From a virus, in IMG/VR virus record IMGVR_UViG_3300037882_001639, positions 1 through 25,651 of that record: DNA of 25,651 nucleotides; one strand, given 5' to 3'. How positions within the stretch are numbered: position 1 is the first letter of the stretch; every line of letters starts with the position of its first letter. The notes under the pieces are model-generated. The model saw nothing but the letters and a program-made list of their open reading frames with translations, made no database searches and had not been told where the DNA came from. Positions 7,154 through 13,756 of the stretch are shown one piece after another. Made by a program: the position numbers and the translations under genes.

Positions 7154-9085
7154 CTAATAACCGATTATATCTCGAATTCCGTAGTGAGGACTACATGATT
7201 TCACCCCTCGGCGTTCTTGTTGCTCACGCCACAAAAAGCTTCCCACCTCTGGAGTTTGACCGTTTTCTTCGTCTGTGTCAATCTTAGTGACTAAAATATC
7301 AGTGTCAAACACCAGCCATGCACCAGCCGCCGATATGGCACGGTCGGCGTGATTCTTCTCGGTCGCACCCTTATTTTTGGATGGCGCGTGGACAATACTC
7401 GCACCTTCCCACTCATACTCCCCGCACTCGACAATCATCTCTTGCGACCTAGGAACGAACTTCCCCTGTTCCATCGCAAGTGCCATTTGCTCAAACATAT
7501 CCGCCTTATCTGCATCGCGGCATGGCCAACCCGGCTTACGGCTTTTCTTCTGGGAGCCAAGCTGGGTGACGTTTCGGTAGAACACATTGCCATAGTACAA
7601 GACTTCCATGATTTCCTTGGCGAAACCACCGGAAACTCCAGAATCTTCCCAGCCCAGTAAGGCGTTTCTTAGCCACATACACAGCCCAACTACTCGCCTC
7701 GCAAACGGTCTAGGCTCGAGTCCCTTGATAGTGTATTCCAGCACCTGCTCACCTGTTCGGTCGTCTATTGCCGTCATTACCGAGTTCGACGAATAGGCTC
7801 CCACGCCACCCGACGATATGTCACAGCCAGCAGTGAACGGTCCTAAAGGTGGCGAGATGTCAATGCCAGGCTTAAACCATAGTTTTAACAATCCATCGTC
7901 TCTTGGAATCAAACCCGTTAGCTTGCATGTTTCCGAGTCAAACACTGGATTTCCTATCCAAACAGGATTCTTGCAGTGCTGGCGATTCATACGGTCTAGC
8001 AGGTCTGATGAAAAAACTTTCCCTACAGCTCCCCTCGGGTTTCTATCCAACTGCGAGGCGATGAGTCGCGGCGTACTTGTAGGTCGCAAGCATCGCATGT
8101 CGTACCACGGACTGCGAACAATCCCCTCAAATTTGAATCCCTTTCTTTCTAATCTGGCTCGCAGGTCTGGCATGCCTTTGTGGTACTTCGAGACTTCTGC
8201 CTGATCTTCTGGCTTCATGGCAACCGCAATACCCTCTCGGACAATGTAAGAGTGCTTGCTTTGCAATGGGTGATCCTTCCAGTCGAGGAAAAGGTGAACA
8301 CCGTTCTTGGCAGAATCGGGATTTTCGCAAGCGTTATGAAATACGCCAGCGTCAACGTACCTTGCAGATACAAGTCTCACGCAGTTGGTCACGTCCTGGA
8401 TAGACTCTTGCACTGCTTCGTCTTTGCCACCAGCAACAAAATCTCTTGCCCCAGCTTCATCCACAGTGAAGACAGTGCATCTACCACCGGCTGCAACGTC
8501 TTGACCAGCCGAGTAGCCTCGCAACAGCGCACCGTTTTCAGGATTGATAAACGTGTGCTGCCCCAAGTGCCTGTGCTTGGCTTGGTCATAACCTTCTGGT
8601 CGCATCCAGAACGGAAGTCGCTCAATCGCCCAAGCCACTTTCCACAGCACAGTAGACGAGTCGCTTTTGGAATCTATTAAATCTTCATTCCTTGTTACAT
8701 ATCCCGCTGAGAACATGGAGTCGCGCAGCCAGCGACGAAGGTCAACCCACAAATATCCAAACGTTCCACCTTGCGCCCTAGCTTTGTCGAGAATAACGTC
8801 AACCGAGCGTTCCTCTCGCTCTGCGGTGCTGATGGCTTCATCCATCGCCACAAACACAGATTGTTGATGTGGGTAGGGAATGAAGGGTACAACCTTAAAG
8901 CGGGCTCGTGGGTCGTAACCCCAACAAAAAGCCGCCATAAAAAAGCATAGATCGCTCATTGCGGCTTGCCACAAAGCGTCACGAAATCTTTTGTCAACCA
9001 TTGCGCGTTCGCGGCATCTGATGCGCCAACGAAGATTTTCAACCTGGTCGCGAGGCACTAAATCGTAAAAAGGAGATTTGCTCAT
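7154..9085 (-). CDS. terL: Terminase large subunit (ATPase and nuclease)
   Basis: A 643-residue packaging motor. The ATPase half shows 'FIPYPHQQ' (adenine-binding region, about residues 68-75), a deviant Walker A 'DKARAQGGTF' (about residues 99-108) and a Walker B 'TVFTVDEAGARDF' (about residues 207-219). The nuclease half begins near 'TAGCDISSGGVGAYSSN' (about residue 415), which supplies the first acidic residue of the RNase H-like site. It continues through 'GVSGGFAKEIMEVLYY' to 'KNHADRAISAAGAWLVFD', containing the last conserved aspartate. It cuts and pumps concatemeric phage DNA into the head through the portal. A terminator-like hairpin precedes the gene, and an HNH endonuclease gene on the opposite strand lies next to its 5' end. 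The start ATG has GGAAA upstream, a rather weak Shine-Dalgarno. Confidence 0.9.
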   Translation of the reverse strand: MSKSPFYDLVPRDQVENLRWRIRCRERAMVDKRFRDALWQAAMSDLCFFMAAFCWGYDPRARFKVVPFIPYPHQQSVFVAMDEAISTAEREERSVDVILDKARAQGGTFGYLWVDLRRWLRDSMFSAGYVTRNEDLIDSKSDSSTVLWKVAWAIERLPFWMRPEGYDQAKHRHLGQHTFINPENGALLRGYSAGQDVAAGGRCTVFTVDEAGARDFVAGGKDEAVQESIQDVTNCVRLVSARYVDAGVFHNACENPDSAKNGVHLFLDWKDHPLQSKHSYIVREGIAVAMKPEDQAEVSKYHKGMPDLRARLERKGFKFEGIVRSPWYDMRCLRPTSTPRLIASQLDRNPRGAVGKVFSSDLLDRMNRQHCKNPVWIGNPVFDSETCKLTGLIPRDDGLLKLWFKPGIDISPPLGPFTAGCDISSGGVGAYSSNSVMTAIDDRTGEQVLEYTIKGLEPRPFARRVVGLCMWLRNALLGWEDSGVSGGFAKEIMEVLYYGNVFYRNVTQLGSQKKSRKPGWPCRDADKADMFEQMALAMEQGKFVPRSQEMIVECGEYEWEGASIVHAPSKNKGATEKNHADRAISAAGAWLVFDTDILVTKIDTDEENGQTPEVGSFLWREQQERRGVKSCSPHYGIRDIIGY

Positions 9086-9112
9086 GGAAATATGCTACAA
9101 TATAACCTTCGT

Positions 9113-9153
9113 AAAAACGAAGCCAGCCCGATCTAGTAAATCGGGACAGGCTT
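9113..9153 (-). terminator. Intrinsic terminator upstream of terL
   Basis: On the minus strand AAGCC/GGCTT and CCCGAT/ATCGGG arms form a two-part stem around a 7-base loop, followed by CGTTTTT (T-run 9117-9113). It would stop transcription arriving from the minus-strand operon at 9752-11750 before terL. An AT-rich stretch (TTATATTGTAG, 9104-9094) downstream may hold the terL promoter, but I find no convincing -35 box. Confidence 0.65.
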
Positions 9154-9184
9154 CTCAACACCACTCAGTTTGAAGGAACCGAGC

Positions 9185-9730
9185 ATGTCTGACTCTAATT
9201 CTAGCCTACCAGAAGGATTCCGTGTAATACCTGGCTACCCGCGATACGCGCTTAACGAACACGGAACTATCTTGTCTGTTTGTCCTCGCAACGGAAGAGG
9301 GAAAGACAGACCTTGGACAAATGCTACTCACATGGCTTTTACGACAGATAAGGATGACTATCAACAAGTTCAACTTGCTCACAACGGACAACCAAAGAGC
9401 ATGCGAGTGCACGCTTTGGTACTCATTACGTTTGTCGGTCCATGTCCCGATGGCATGCAATGTAGACATCTCGACGGAAATCCTACTAACAACCATGTAT
9501 CAAATCTTGCTTGGGGAACTCCACTCGAAAACGCTCAAGACACGATTTTGCATGGCACAGTGGGTATTGGTGAGAAAAATGGACGTTCAATACTGAATGC
9601 TAATGATGTTCTGGAAATAAGATCACGCGCCGCAAATGGAGAATCACAGAGTGTTTTAGCCAAAAATTTTGGTGTAACCAAGTCTAACATCTCACTTATT
9701 GTTCGACGCAAGAAATGGACTCACATTTAA
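9185..9730 (+). CDS. NUMOD4/HNH homing endonuclease
   Basis: A 181-residue endonuclease on the strand opposite its neighbours. Residues 5-20 ('EGFRVIPGYPRYALNEHG') are the NUMOD4 DNA-recognition motif. Residues 72-110 hold the HNH core: 'RVHALVLITFVGPCPDG' followed by 'CRHLDGNPTNNHVSNLAWGT', with the H-N-N-like catalytic triad. The C-terminus ('LNANDVLEIRSRAANGESQ' and 'VLAKNFGVTKSNISLI') is a helix-turn-helix. ATG 9185 is preferred over an upstream TTG because AAGGA lies 7 bases before it. Such free-standing endonucleases cut a site in a competing phage, often in a neighbouring gene, and spread by repair. The terminase gene or a small gene to the right are the natural candidate targets, by inference from context. 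Confidence 0.9.
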   Translation: MSDSNSSLPEGFRVIPGYPRYALNEHGTILSVCPRNGRGKDRPWTNATHMAFTTDKDDYQQVQLAHNGQPKSMRVHALVLITFVGPCPDGMQCRHLDGNPTNNHVSNLAWGTPLENAQDTILHGTVGIGEKNGRSILNANDVLEIRSRAANGESQSVLAKNFGVTKSNISLIVRRKKWTHI

Positions 9731-9751
9731 CGCCATCTATTTCATCCCCGC

Positions 9752-9832
9752 TCATGTTCCAGTCACCTTCAATATCGCTGCACAGATTGCAACAGCGCGG
9801 TCCAAGTCTGGTCCTTCTTTTATCTCAATCAC
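9752..9832 (-). CDS. Very small frame at the operon end, possible truncated gene
   Basis: A 26-residue frame starting at GTG 9832, three bases after the stop of the zinc-ribbon gene, ending at TGA 9752. Its sequence, VIEIKEGPDLDRAVAICAAI followed by LKVTGT, resembles the opening of small phage proteins beginning 'PGPELDxxVAExIG'. It stops abruptly 22 bases from the end of the inserted HNH gene. It may be the remnant of a longer gene cut when the HNH gene entered, or simply a spurious frame. There is no good Shine-Dalgarno of its own; translation would rely on coupling. Confidence 0.3.
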   Translation of the reverse strand: MIEIKEGPDLDRAVAICAAILKVTGT

Positions 9833-9835
9833 GTC

Positions 9836-10075
9836 TCAGTACCTCTCTGATGCTTTCCCTAGCGGAATAGACAGTTTGTGCTCCTTGCCGCACTTTACGC
9901 AGCGGTACAAATACAAGTCGTAACAGCAATCATCAGCATCGGTTGCGTGATACTGTGTCTCGTATCGGAATGAACCGCCGCAACTGCATGCTTTGGGTAA
10001 TTGCGATTTTGCTGACTCCTGTGATGCCTTAGCTTGTGCCAATACTGCATTCCAGTCCACGTTAGAGTCAACCAC
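9836..10075 (-). CDS. Small zinc-ribbon protein
   Basis: A 79-residue protein starting at GTG 10075, which overlaps the previous gene's end by 8 bases. It has two cysteine pairs, 'CSCGG' (about residues 30-34) and 'CVKCGKEH' (about residues 59-66), 27 residues apart. This is a typical four-cysteine zinc ribbon. Between them is 'ETQYHATDADDCCYDLYLYR', containing an extra CC pair. The N-terminal 28 residues are helical (DWNAVLAQAKASQESAKSQL). Function unknown; zinc ribbons of this size in phages are often DNA- or RNA-polymerase-binding, but nothing here specifies a partner. Confidence 0.75.
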   Translation of the reverse strand: MVDSNVDWNAVLAQAKASQESAKSQLPKACSCGGSFRYETQYHATDADDCCYDLYLYRCVKCGKEHKLSIPLGKASERY

Positions 10076-10364
10076 GTTTCAGTGCCTCACCAATGTCCAT
10101 CAATTTGAGCCTTGCTCTGAGCGTTGACTCATTTAGCCCATACATTTTAGCCCATTGACGGATCGACTTACGCTGCCCCTGGTACTTAATGCCGCACATT
10201 CCGCATGTTGTTGAATGTCCTGACGTTAAATGCCCAAGGCGGACGGTTGTCCTCTGTCCACATGAGCATTGGCAGAGGAAGTGTCGTTTGCTTTTTGACT
10301 CGACCTCTTTGATGACTTTAAGATCGCCGTACTCTGTGCCGGGGATTACTTCTAGTTTTTGCAT
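10068..10364 (-). CDS. Zinc-finger/helix-turn-helix DNA-binding protein (homing-endonuclease-derived type)
   Basis: A 98-residue protein. The N-terminal half ('GTEYGDLKVIKEV', then 'HFLCQCSCGQRTTVRLGHL' and 'SGHSTTCGMCG') is a pattern common in phage proteins related to HNH/AP2 homing endonucleases: a G-x-L-x-V strand followed by CxCxCG and, after the SGHxxSCG motif, a second cysteine group. Here it is followed by 'SIRQWAKMYGLNESTLRARLK', a helix-turn-helix that resembles those at the end of homing endonucleases. No nuclease residues are present, so it probably binds DNA without cutting and may regulate transcription. Start ATG overlaps the previous stop (TAATG). Confidence 0.75.
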   Translation of the reverse strand: MQKLEVIPGTEYGDLKVIKEVESKSKRHFLCQCSCGQRTTVRLGHLTSGHSTTCGMCGIKYQGQRKSIRQWAKMYGLNESTLRARLKLMDIGEALKRG

Positions 10365-10666
10365 TACGGTATCACTTCCTCAAAACTCTTGAACTCAAGA
10401 TAATCACGAATCGCTCTCATTAGCGCCTCGGTATTGCAGTACGAACTTCCTTGTTCAGAAACTGGCATTCCACTAGGCAGTGGATCGTTGCCTTTGTAAA
10501 CATCTTCTGGCGCAACCCATTTCTTAACCTGTGCTGTCGGTTCGCTTGATATCTGGACATCTCTCTTGTCTGCAACATAAAGCACGCGATTCAGCAAACA
10601 TGCCAACTTACCTGCTTCGGTGTTAGCTGCTTTTTTTAAGGTCTGTGGACCAACTGGTAATTTCAT
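10364..10666 (-). CDS. Hypothetical phage protein
   Basis: A 100-residue protein with no recognisable family. The first 35 residues are helical and basic (LKKAANTEAGKLACLLNRVL). The middle is polar and proline-containing (QISSEPTAQVKKWVAPEDV). The last 30 residues form an amphipathic helix ('NTEALMRAIRDYLEFKSFEEV'). It lies in an operon of small overlapping genes. The stop TAA shares its A with the next ATG (TAATG), which supports translation. There is no signal peptide or membrane segment. Confidence 0.65.
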   Translation of the reverse strand: MKLPVGPQTLKKAANTEAGKLACLLNRVLYVADKRDVQISSEPTAQVKKWVAPEDVYKGNDPLPSGMPVSEQGSSYCNTEALMRAIRDYLEFKSFEEVIP

Positions 10667-10675
10667 TTTGCTTTG

Positions 10676-11137
10676 TTATCTTCCTGGATAAACTCGAAGC
10701 GGCTGATTCCTGTAAGGATTACCAGCACCGTAGGGGTTGCGAATGCTGTCCGTCGAATAAGGATTGCCGTACCTGCCATATCGGTTCGACGTTGAATCTG
10801 GCGCATAGCGATTCTTGCTCAACTCGCCATGATACGTCCCGTCCGCCGAGTAAATCTTCGGGGGACTCGTAGCGTAGGGGTTATTGGCAGACTGGTTGCT
10901 GTAAGGAGAACCGTAGCGTGAATAAGGGTTGTTTATCCCATCGGACTTGAATCGTGAACCAGAACCAAATGGATTCGACAGTGAGTTAGTGTCAAACCGA
11001 TTCCCGTTCACGGTGCCAAGTGAGCGGCTTGGTTCTGACCACTTATCCAGAGGACTACGACCGTATTTGTCAAAGTCAAAGTCCTGCCCATAAGTCACTG
11101 AACACAACAGCACCAACAACATCAACAAACTTCTCAT
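10676..11137 (-). CDS. Exported NPY/YG-repeat protein
   Basis: A 153-residue protein with a clear signal peptide: MRSLLMLLVLLCSVTYGQ, positive charge, hydrophobic core and a probable cleavage site after residue 17 or so. The mature part is built of degenerate repeats of the type 'NPYxRYGSPYSNxSxNNPY' (about residues 68-90, 112-145), rich in N, P, Y, G and S. This repeat style occurs in small secreted proteins of many bacteria; I know no defined function for it. An exported protein in a phage operon could act on the cell surface, for example in superinfection exclusion, or could be a moron picked up from the host. That role is speculation; the export signal and repeats are seen directly. Confidence 0.75.
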   Translation of the reverse strand: MRSLLMLLVLLCSVTYGQDFDFDKYGRSPLDKWSEPSRSLGTVNGNRFDTNSLSNPFGSGSRFKSDGINNPYSRYGSPYSNQSANNPYATSPPKIYSADGTYHGELSKNRYAPDSTSNRYGRYGNPYSTDSIRNPYGAGNPYRNQPLRVYPGR

Positions 11138-11167
11138 CGCTCTACTTCTTTCATGGTTAAAACCAAC

Positions 11168-11440
11168 TTAAATGTCACACGCAGGACGCTGGTTGTATCC
11201 TTCGTATCGTTCTTCGTTAATCTCTGCATCACTTGCGATATCTACAAAGTGAACGGTCTTAACGCCACCTTTCGGGTAATTGGCTTCCGCATCGCAATTA
11301 GAACAATCTCTCTTAATGGTTGCTGGTGGTTCATGACCCATTGGCGGATTCCCTTCGTAGCGATTGGCGCGTGACCGAAAGCTGCAAGCAGTACATTGCA
11401 ACCGGATATCCCACCCGCTTGTGCGTCCTTCGTGTGTCAT
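11168..11440 (-). CDS. Small cysteine-rich (zinc-ribbon) protein
   Basis: A 90-residue protein starting at ATG 11440, which overlaps the stop of the upstream gene (ATGA). An upstream in-frame extension is rejected because it runs inside that gene. It has two cysteine pairs, 'CTACSFRSR' (near residue 16) and 'CSNCDAEANY' (near residue 47), which can bind one zinc. Between them is 'GNPPMGHEPPATIKRD'. Its C-terminal half, 'GGVKTVHFVDIASDAEIN', is likely a beta strand plus helix. Function unknown. It is part of the operon at 9752-11750. Confidence 0.65.
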   Translation of the reverse strand: MTHEGRTSGWDIRLQCTACSFRSRANRYEGNPPMGHEPPATIKRDCSNCDAEANYPKGGVKTVHFVDIASDAEINEERYEGYNQRPACDI

Positions 11441-11622
11441 TTCCGCTTTGCCTCGTTCCAAATCACATCCGGCAATTTTCGAGGCGACATCCACGTTCTG
11501 ACATCCACAGCCGCTCGATACCGAGCATCCTCACGAGACAGTCCACCATCTAATTCATAGATGGCAGCTCGCTCGCCCCACAGTTCGTACAATTCAGATT
11601 CGGTGTATCCGTCGACGTTCAT
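11437..11622 (-). CDS. Small conserved phage protein (ERAAI-type)
   Basis: A 61-residue protein starting at ATG 11622 with AAGGTGAG upstream. The upstream stop overlaps this ATG (ATGA). The core, 'LWGERAAIYELDGGLSREDA', matches a very common short phage/plasmid motif (xERAAIxExDGGLSRxEAE) found in proteins near DNA-processing and replication genes. The biochemical role is unknown. The C-terminus is 'VRTWMSPRKLPDVIWNEAKRK'-like, basic and probably helical. Confidence 0.75.
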   Translation of the reverse strand: MNVDGYTESELYELWGERAAIYELDGGLSREDARYRAAVDVRTWMSPRKLPDVIWNEAKRK

Positions 11623-11750
11623 AATCTCACCTTGTCGATTAAATAGTCGATAATGCAGTACAGCAGCACAAATGGCGTCACGAGGATCATGACAACGATA
11701 AGCGAGAGTACGCAAAAAAATTCAAAAGGGTCAATGTCCTCAGCGTTCAT
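11619..11750 (-). CDS. Single-pass membrane peptide (43 aa)
   Basis: A 43-residue frame not long enough for ordinary gene callers. It starts at ATG 11750 with GAGG 6 bases upstream. It reads MNAEDIDPFEFF, then a strongly hydrophobic segment (CVLSLIVVMILVTPFVLLYC, about residues 13-32), then IIDYLIDKVRL. Its stop overlaps the next start (ATGA). The acidic N-terminus and basic C-terminus suggest an N-out or N-in single helix; topology cannot be fixed from sequence. Possible roles are holin-like, spanin-like or membrane-exclusion peptide; none is supported by neighbouring lysis genes. It is the first gene of the operon under the palindrome at 11798. Confidence 0.65.
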   Translation of the reverse strand: MNAEDIDPFEFFCVLSLIVVMILVTPFVLLYCIIDYLIDKVRL

Positions 11751-11797
11751 GCTTGACCTCTACTGTTAAATTGAATGAACCGACTAGACTTAGCATC

Positions 11798-11824
11798 GGC
11801 AGCGTGTTACAGTAACACACTGCC
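11798..11824. promoter_or_regulatory. 27-bp palindromic operator between divergent genes
   Basis: The arms GGCAGCGTGTTAC and GTAACACACTGCC flank a central A (11811), with 12 of 13 positions complementary. It lies 15 bases before the plus-strand nuclease gene (start 11840) and about 48 bases before the minus-strand operon (start 11750). A dimeric repressor binding here could control both directions. No T-run follows on either strand, so a terminator is unlikely. Clear -10/-35 boxes were not found. Confidence 0.6.
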
Positions 11825-11839
11825 AACAGGGGGAGATAT

Positions 11840-12271
11840 ATGAAAAGTAAAGTAAACGGGCAAGCCGCTGAGTTGCTTGTGATGACCGAGGCGTGTATTC
11901 GCGGATGCCGCGTGTGTATTCCGTTTTGCGGGAAGACACCATACGACTTCGTTCTTGACACTGGTACTGCGATTCACAGAATCCAGGTCAAAGAGATTTA
12001 TTTTGGAAAAATAGCCAATGGTCGGAGATGGATGGTTGACTTCATGAAACCTAAAGGTGGACAGAGGCACTTGAAGTACGAAAAATACTCGAAGAACGAC
12101 TGCGATTTTCTTGTGGCAGTATGTGTCAGTCATCGCCGGTTTTATGTTTTTCCTGTTGATCTCATTTCCACAAAACGCCAAGTCAGTTTCTACTTCGATT
12201 CCAATCCGTCTCCTCTTGCTCGAAACCATCAATGGGTGGATGAGTACGAAAATGCTTGGCCGTCTTCGTAA
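11840..12271 (+). CDS. PD-(D/E)XK endonuclease-like protein
   Basis: A 143-residue protein with the layout of PD-(D/E)XK nucleases of the I-SspI / Holliday-resolvase-like type: an N-terminal helix with a conserved glutamate ('NGQAAELLVMTEACIRGC'), then 'RVCIPFCGKTPYDFVLDTG' carrying the catalytic aspartate (about residue 40), then 'IHRIQVKEI', the Q/E-x-K strand with the catalytic lysine. A basic loop and 'CDFLVAVCVSHRRFYVFPVD' follow, as in the family. Members cut DNA as homing or repair nucleases. The start is supported by GGGGGAG 5 bases upstream. It stands alone on the plus strand beside a palindromic operator, so it is either a free-standing homing nuclease or a phage DNA-processing enzyme. 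Confidence 0.75.
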   Translation: MKSKVNGQAAELLVMTEACIRGCRVCIPFCGKTPYDFVLDTGTAIHRIQVKEIYFGKIANGRRWMVDFMKPKGGQRHLKYEKYSKNDCDFLVAVCVSHRRFYVFPVDLISTKRQVSFYFDSNPSPLARNHQWVDEYENAWPSS

Positions 12272-12305
12272 CTACCGTCGGCTTGTTAAGTGAATAATAA
12301 CCTTC

Positions 12306-12334
12306 TTGCTTTGCTGGGTCAATAGTGTTACCAT
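12306..12334 (+). promoter_or_regulatory. Promoter of the shared GGGTC type, plus strand
   Basis: TTGCTT (-35, 12306-12311), 4 bases, GGGTC (12316-12320), 8 bases, TACCAT (-10, 12329-12334), with a 17-bp spacer. Same architecture as four minus-strand sites in the window. It would drive the 29-aa peptide, the acetyltransferase and the hydrolase (12357-13430). Confidence 0.7.
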
Positions 12335-12356
12335 AACTTAGATGGAGTAACGCAAA

Positions 12357-12446
12357 ATGAACGTCGTGACTGCTGCCGGATTCGTAGTGCTCTACTTTCT
12401 ACTGTGTGTGTGCGTCGGAACATTCTTGAATTGGAGTAATCCATGA
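12357..12446 (+). CDS. Membrane peptide (29 aa)
   Basis: A 29-codon frame starting at ATG 12357 with GGAG about 10 bases upstream. It reads MNVVTAAGFV, a hydrophobic run VLYFLLCVCVGTFL, then NWSNP. It ends with TGA overlapping the ATG of the acetyltransferase (ATGA). The promoter at 12306 is 22 bases upstream, so this is the first gene of the transcript. The single hydrophobic helix is about 20 residues. It may be a leader peptide serving translation of the next gene, or a functional small membrane protein; the sequence does not tell which. Confidence 0.65.
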   Translation: MNVVTAAGFVVLYFLLCVCVGTFLNWSNP

Positions 12447-12934
12447 AACATAAGCCACCACAATGTGCCGTCCACATCGACTGGATGGTTCGAAAAGACA
12501 TGCCATTAGTATTGGCTATCGAACAAGCAAGCTTTGAGTTTCCGTGGAGCGAAGAAGATTTCATCCGTTGTTTGAGGCAGCGAACTTGCACTGGCATGGT
12601 CGCTAAATTAAATGATGAAGTGGTCGGTTTCATGATTTATGAACTGCACAAGAATCGACTGCATATTCTGAGTCTTGCTGTTGAAGAATCGCACCGTCGT
12701 ACTGGCATCGGAAAAGCGATGGTAAACGAGTTGGTCGGTAGGTTATCACCAGATCGCCGCAATCGAATCCTGCTTGAAGTTCGTGAAACGAATACTGTTG
12801 CCCAGTTGTTTTTGCGCCACCTTGGCTTTCGGGCCATCTCGATGCTGCAAGATTTTTACAAAGACACCACCACCGAAGACGCATACCTATTTCAATACAG
12901 GTGTAGTAATGAAGATGATTGCTCTTCACGGTGA
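12443..12934 (+). CDS. GNAT acetyltransferase, RimI-like
   Basis: A 163-residue N-acetyltransferase. Residues 11-45 ('MVRKDMPLVLAIEQASFEFPWSEEDF') match the RimI opening, where 'IExxxFxxPWSxxxF' is characteristic. Motif A lies near residues 75-95: 'LSLAVEESHRRTGIGKAMV', the acetyl-CoA pyrophosphate-binding R-x-x-G-x-G/A. 'LLEVRETNTVAQLFLRHLGF' (about residues 112-131) is the C-terminal motif B. RimI acetylates the N-terminus of ribosomal protein S18, and phage versions could modify host or phage proteins. The start overlaps the 29-aa gene stop, and the end overlaps the hydrolase start by 26 bases, so the three are coupled. Confidence 0.85.
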   Translation: MKHKPPQCAVHIDWMVRKDMPLVLAIEQASFEFPWSEEDFIRCLRQRTCTGMVAKLNDEVVGFMIYELHKNRLHILSLAVEESHRRTGIGKAMVNELVGRLSPDRRNRILLEVRETNTVAQLFLRHLGFRAISMLQDFYKDTTTEDAYLFQYRCSNEDDCSSR

Positions 12935-13430
12935 TTTAGCAACGGCTGACATGCTGCGGCGCGATGTTGGTGACATGAGCCAGCACATCGACATCTTCTT
13001 TAATGCTCGCGGTTGGTTGCGATTTGACTATCAACTCAACAAGCTAATAGCCGCAATTCAAGAACTTGATTCACCACCACTCTTAATCGGCTACAGTCGC
13101 GGTGGCTCTGCTATCGCGGCTATCAGCGAGCGAGTAGAGCTTGCAGCCGCAATCGTCTACGAAGCTCCCGTACTCGATTCTGCAAGCACTGGAGGCACGT
13201 TTCCAGTCTTGCAAATCTGGAACGATGCTGGGGCAAAGTACGGCATGAATCAATGGCGACGTGCAAGGGCAATTGAAGCCGATGAAATCTGGCGTAAGAA
13301 TCACGTAGTCACGGAGATGACCGGAACGGGCAAGCATATGCGACGAAACCCGCTAGGGCACGACTGGGATGTAACGCTGAATCCGTTAATCGTAGAGTGG
13401 ATAGTCAGTACCAATCTAATTGGTGCTTGA
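12909..13430 (+). CDS. Small alpha/beta-hydrolase-like protein
   Basis: A 173-residue protein starting at ATG 12909; an in-frame extension upstream would lie inside the acetyltransferase and has no Shine-Dalgarno. It begins with a beta strand (MKMIALHGDL). 'PPLLIGYSRGGSAIAAISERV' (about residues 56-76) is the nucleophile elbow GxSxG with serine as the putative nucleophile. Residues 80-110 ('AAAIVYEAPVLDSASTGGTF' then 'PVLQIWND') supply the strand carrying a candidate acidic residue. 'GKHMRRNPLGHDWDVTLNPLI' near the end holds a plausible catalytic histidine. It is much shorter than typical hydrolases of about 250 residues. Substrate unknown. The 3' end overlaps the convergent gene at 13405 by 26 bases. 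Confidence 0.7.
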   Translation: MKMIALHGDLATADMLRRDVGDMSQHIDIFFNARGWLRFDYQLNKLIAAIQELDSPPLLIGYSRGGSAIAAISERVELAAAIVYEAPVLDSASTGGTFPVLQIWNDAGAKYGMNQWRRARAIEADEIWRKNHVVTEMTGTGKHMRRNPLGHDWDVTLNPLIVEWIVSTNLIGA

Positions 13431-13677
13431 GAATCATTGGGCGACCGTTTTCGAGCCTTTTGTTTTCCTCGTTGATTTCTCGAATGATTCTAGCCCGTCT
13501 AGCAATCTCATCTGGACATGGATCGGTAGCAACAGTGTGAAATTGAAAACCACCGTCTCTCAATCGCATTTCAAGCCTACAACTCCTAGAGCACGTCTTT
13601 CGCGGACGACTGCTAGTCACGTAAGTAAACTCTACTCTACAAATCTCGCATCGACACGTTGTCTCTTTTAGTTTCAT
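13405..13677 (-). CDS. Small zinc-finger protein
   Basis: A 90-residue protein. The N-terminal 36 residues have cysteines in the pattern 'CRCEICRVEF' and 'KTCSRSCRLEM', enough for one zinc-binding knuckle like those of MYM/FCS or HNH-derived fingers ('RxTCSxxCR'). The C-terminal half, 'DPCPDEIARRARIIREINEE', matches the common phage motif CPxPEEIxxRxxxIR, a helix that often follows a zinc finger in small DNA-binding proteins. Likely a transcriptional regulator or DNA-binding accessory protein. It has its own promoter of the GGGTC type (13698-13726) and a GAGG Shine-Dalgarno. Convergent with the hydrolase. Confidence 0.7.
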   Translation of the reverse strand: MKLKETTCRCEICRVEFTYVTSSRPRKTCSRSCRLEMRLRDGGFQFHTVATDPCPDEIARRARIIREINEENKRLENGRPMILKHQLDWY

Positions 13678-13697
13678 TGGATACCTCGCTTCTCAAC

Positions 13698-13726
13698 AAT
13701 GTACTACAATAGACCCTGTTGAGCAA
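13698..13726 (-). promoter_or_regulatory. Promoter of the shared GGGTC type for the gene at 13677
   Basis: Minus strand: TTGCTC (13726-13721), 4 bases, GGGTC (13716-13712), 8 bases, TACATT (13703-13698); 17-bp spacer. A plus-strand TACAAT (13705-13710) overlaps it and could be a -10 box for the gene at 13757, so the site may fire both ways. Confidence 0.65.
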
Positions 13727-13756
13727 TACGACAATTACAGCACAAGGAAATTTCAA

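Noticed and set aside
12774-12908. A 45-residue N-terminal extension of the alpha/beta hydrolase
   Set aside because: It lies inside the acetyltransferase gene in another frame and lacks a Shine-Dalgarno.
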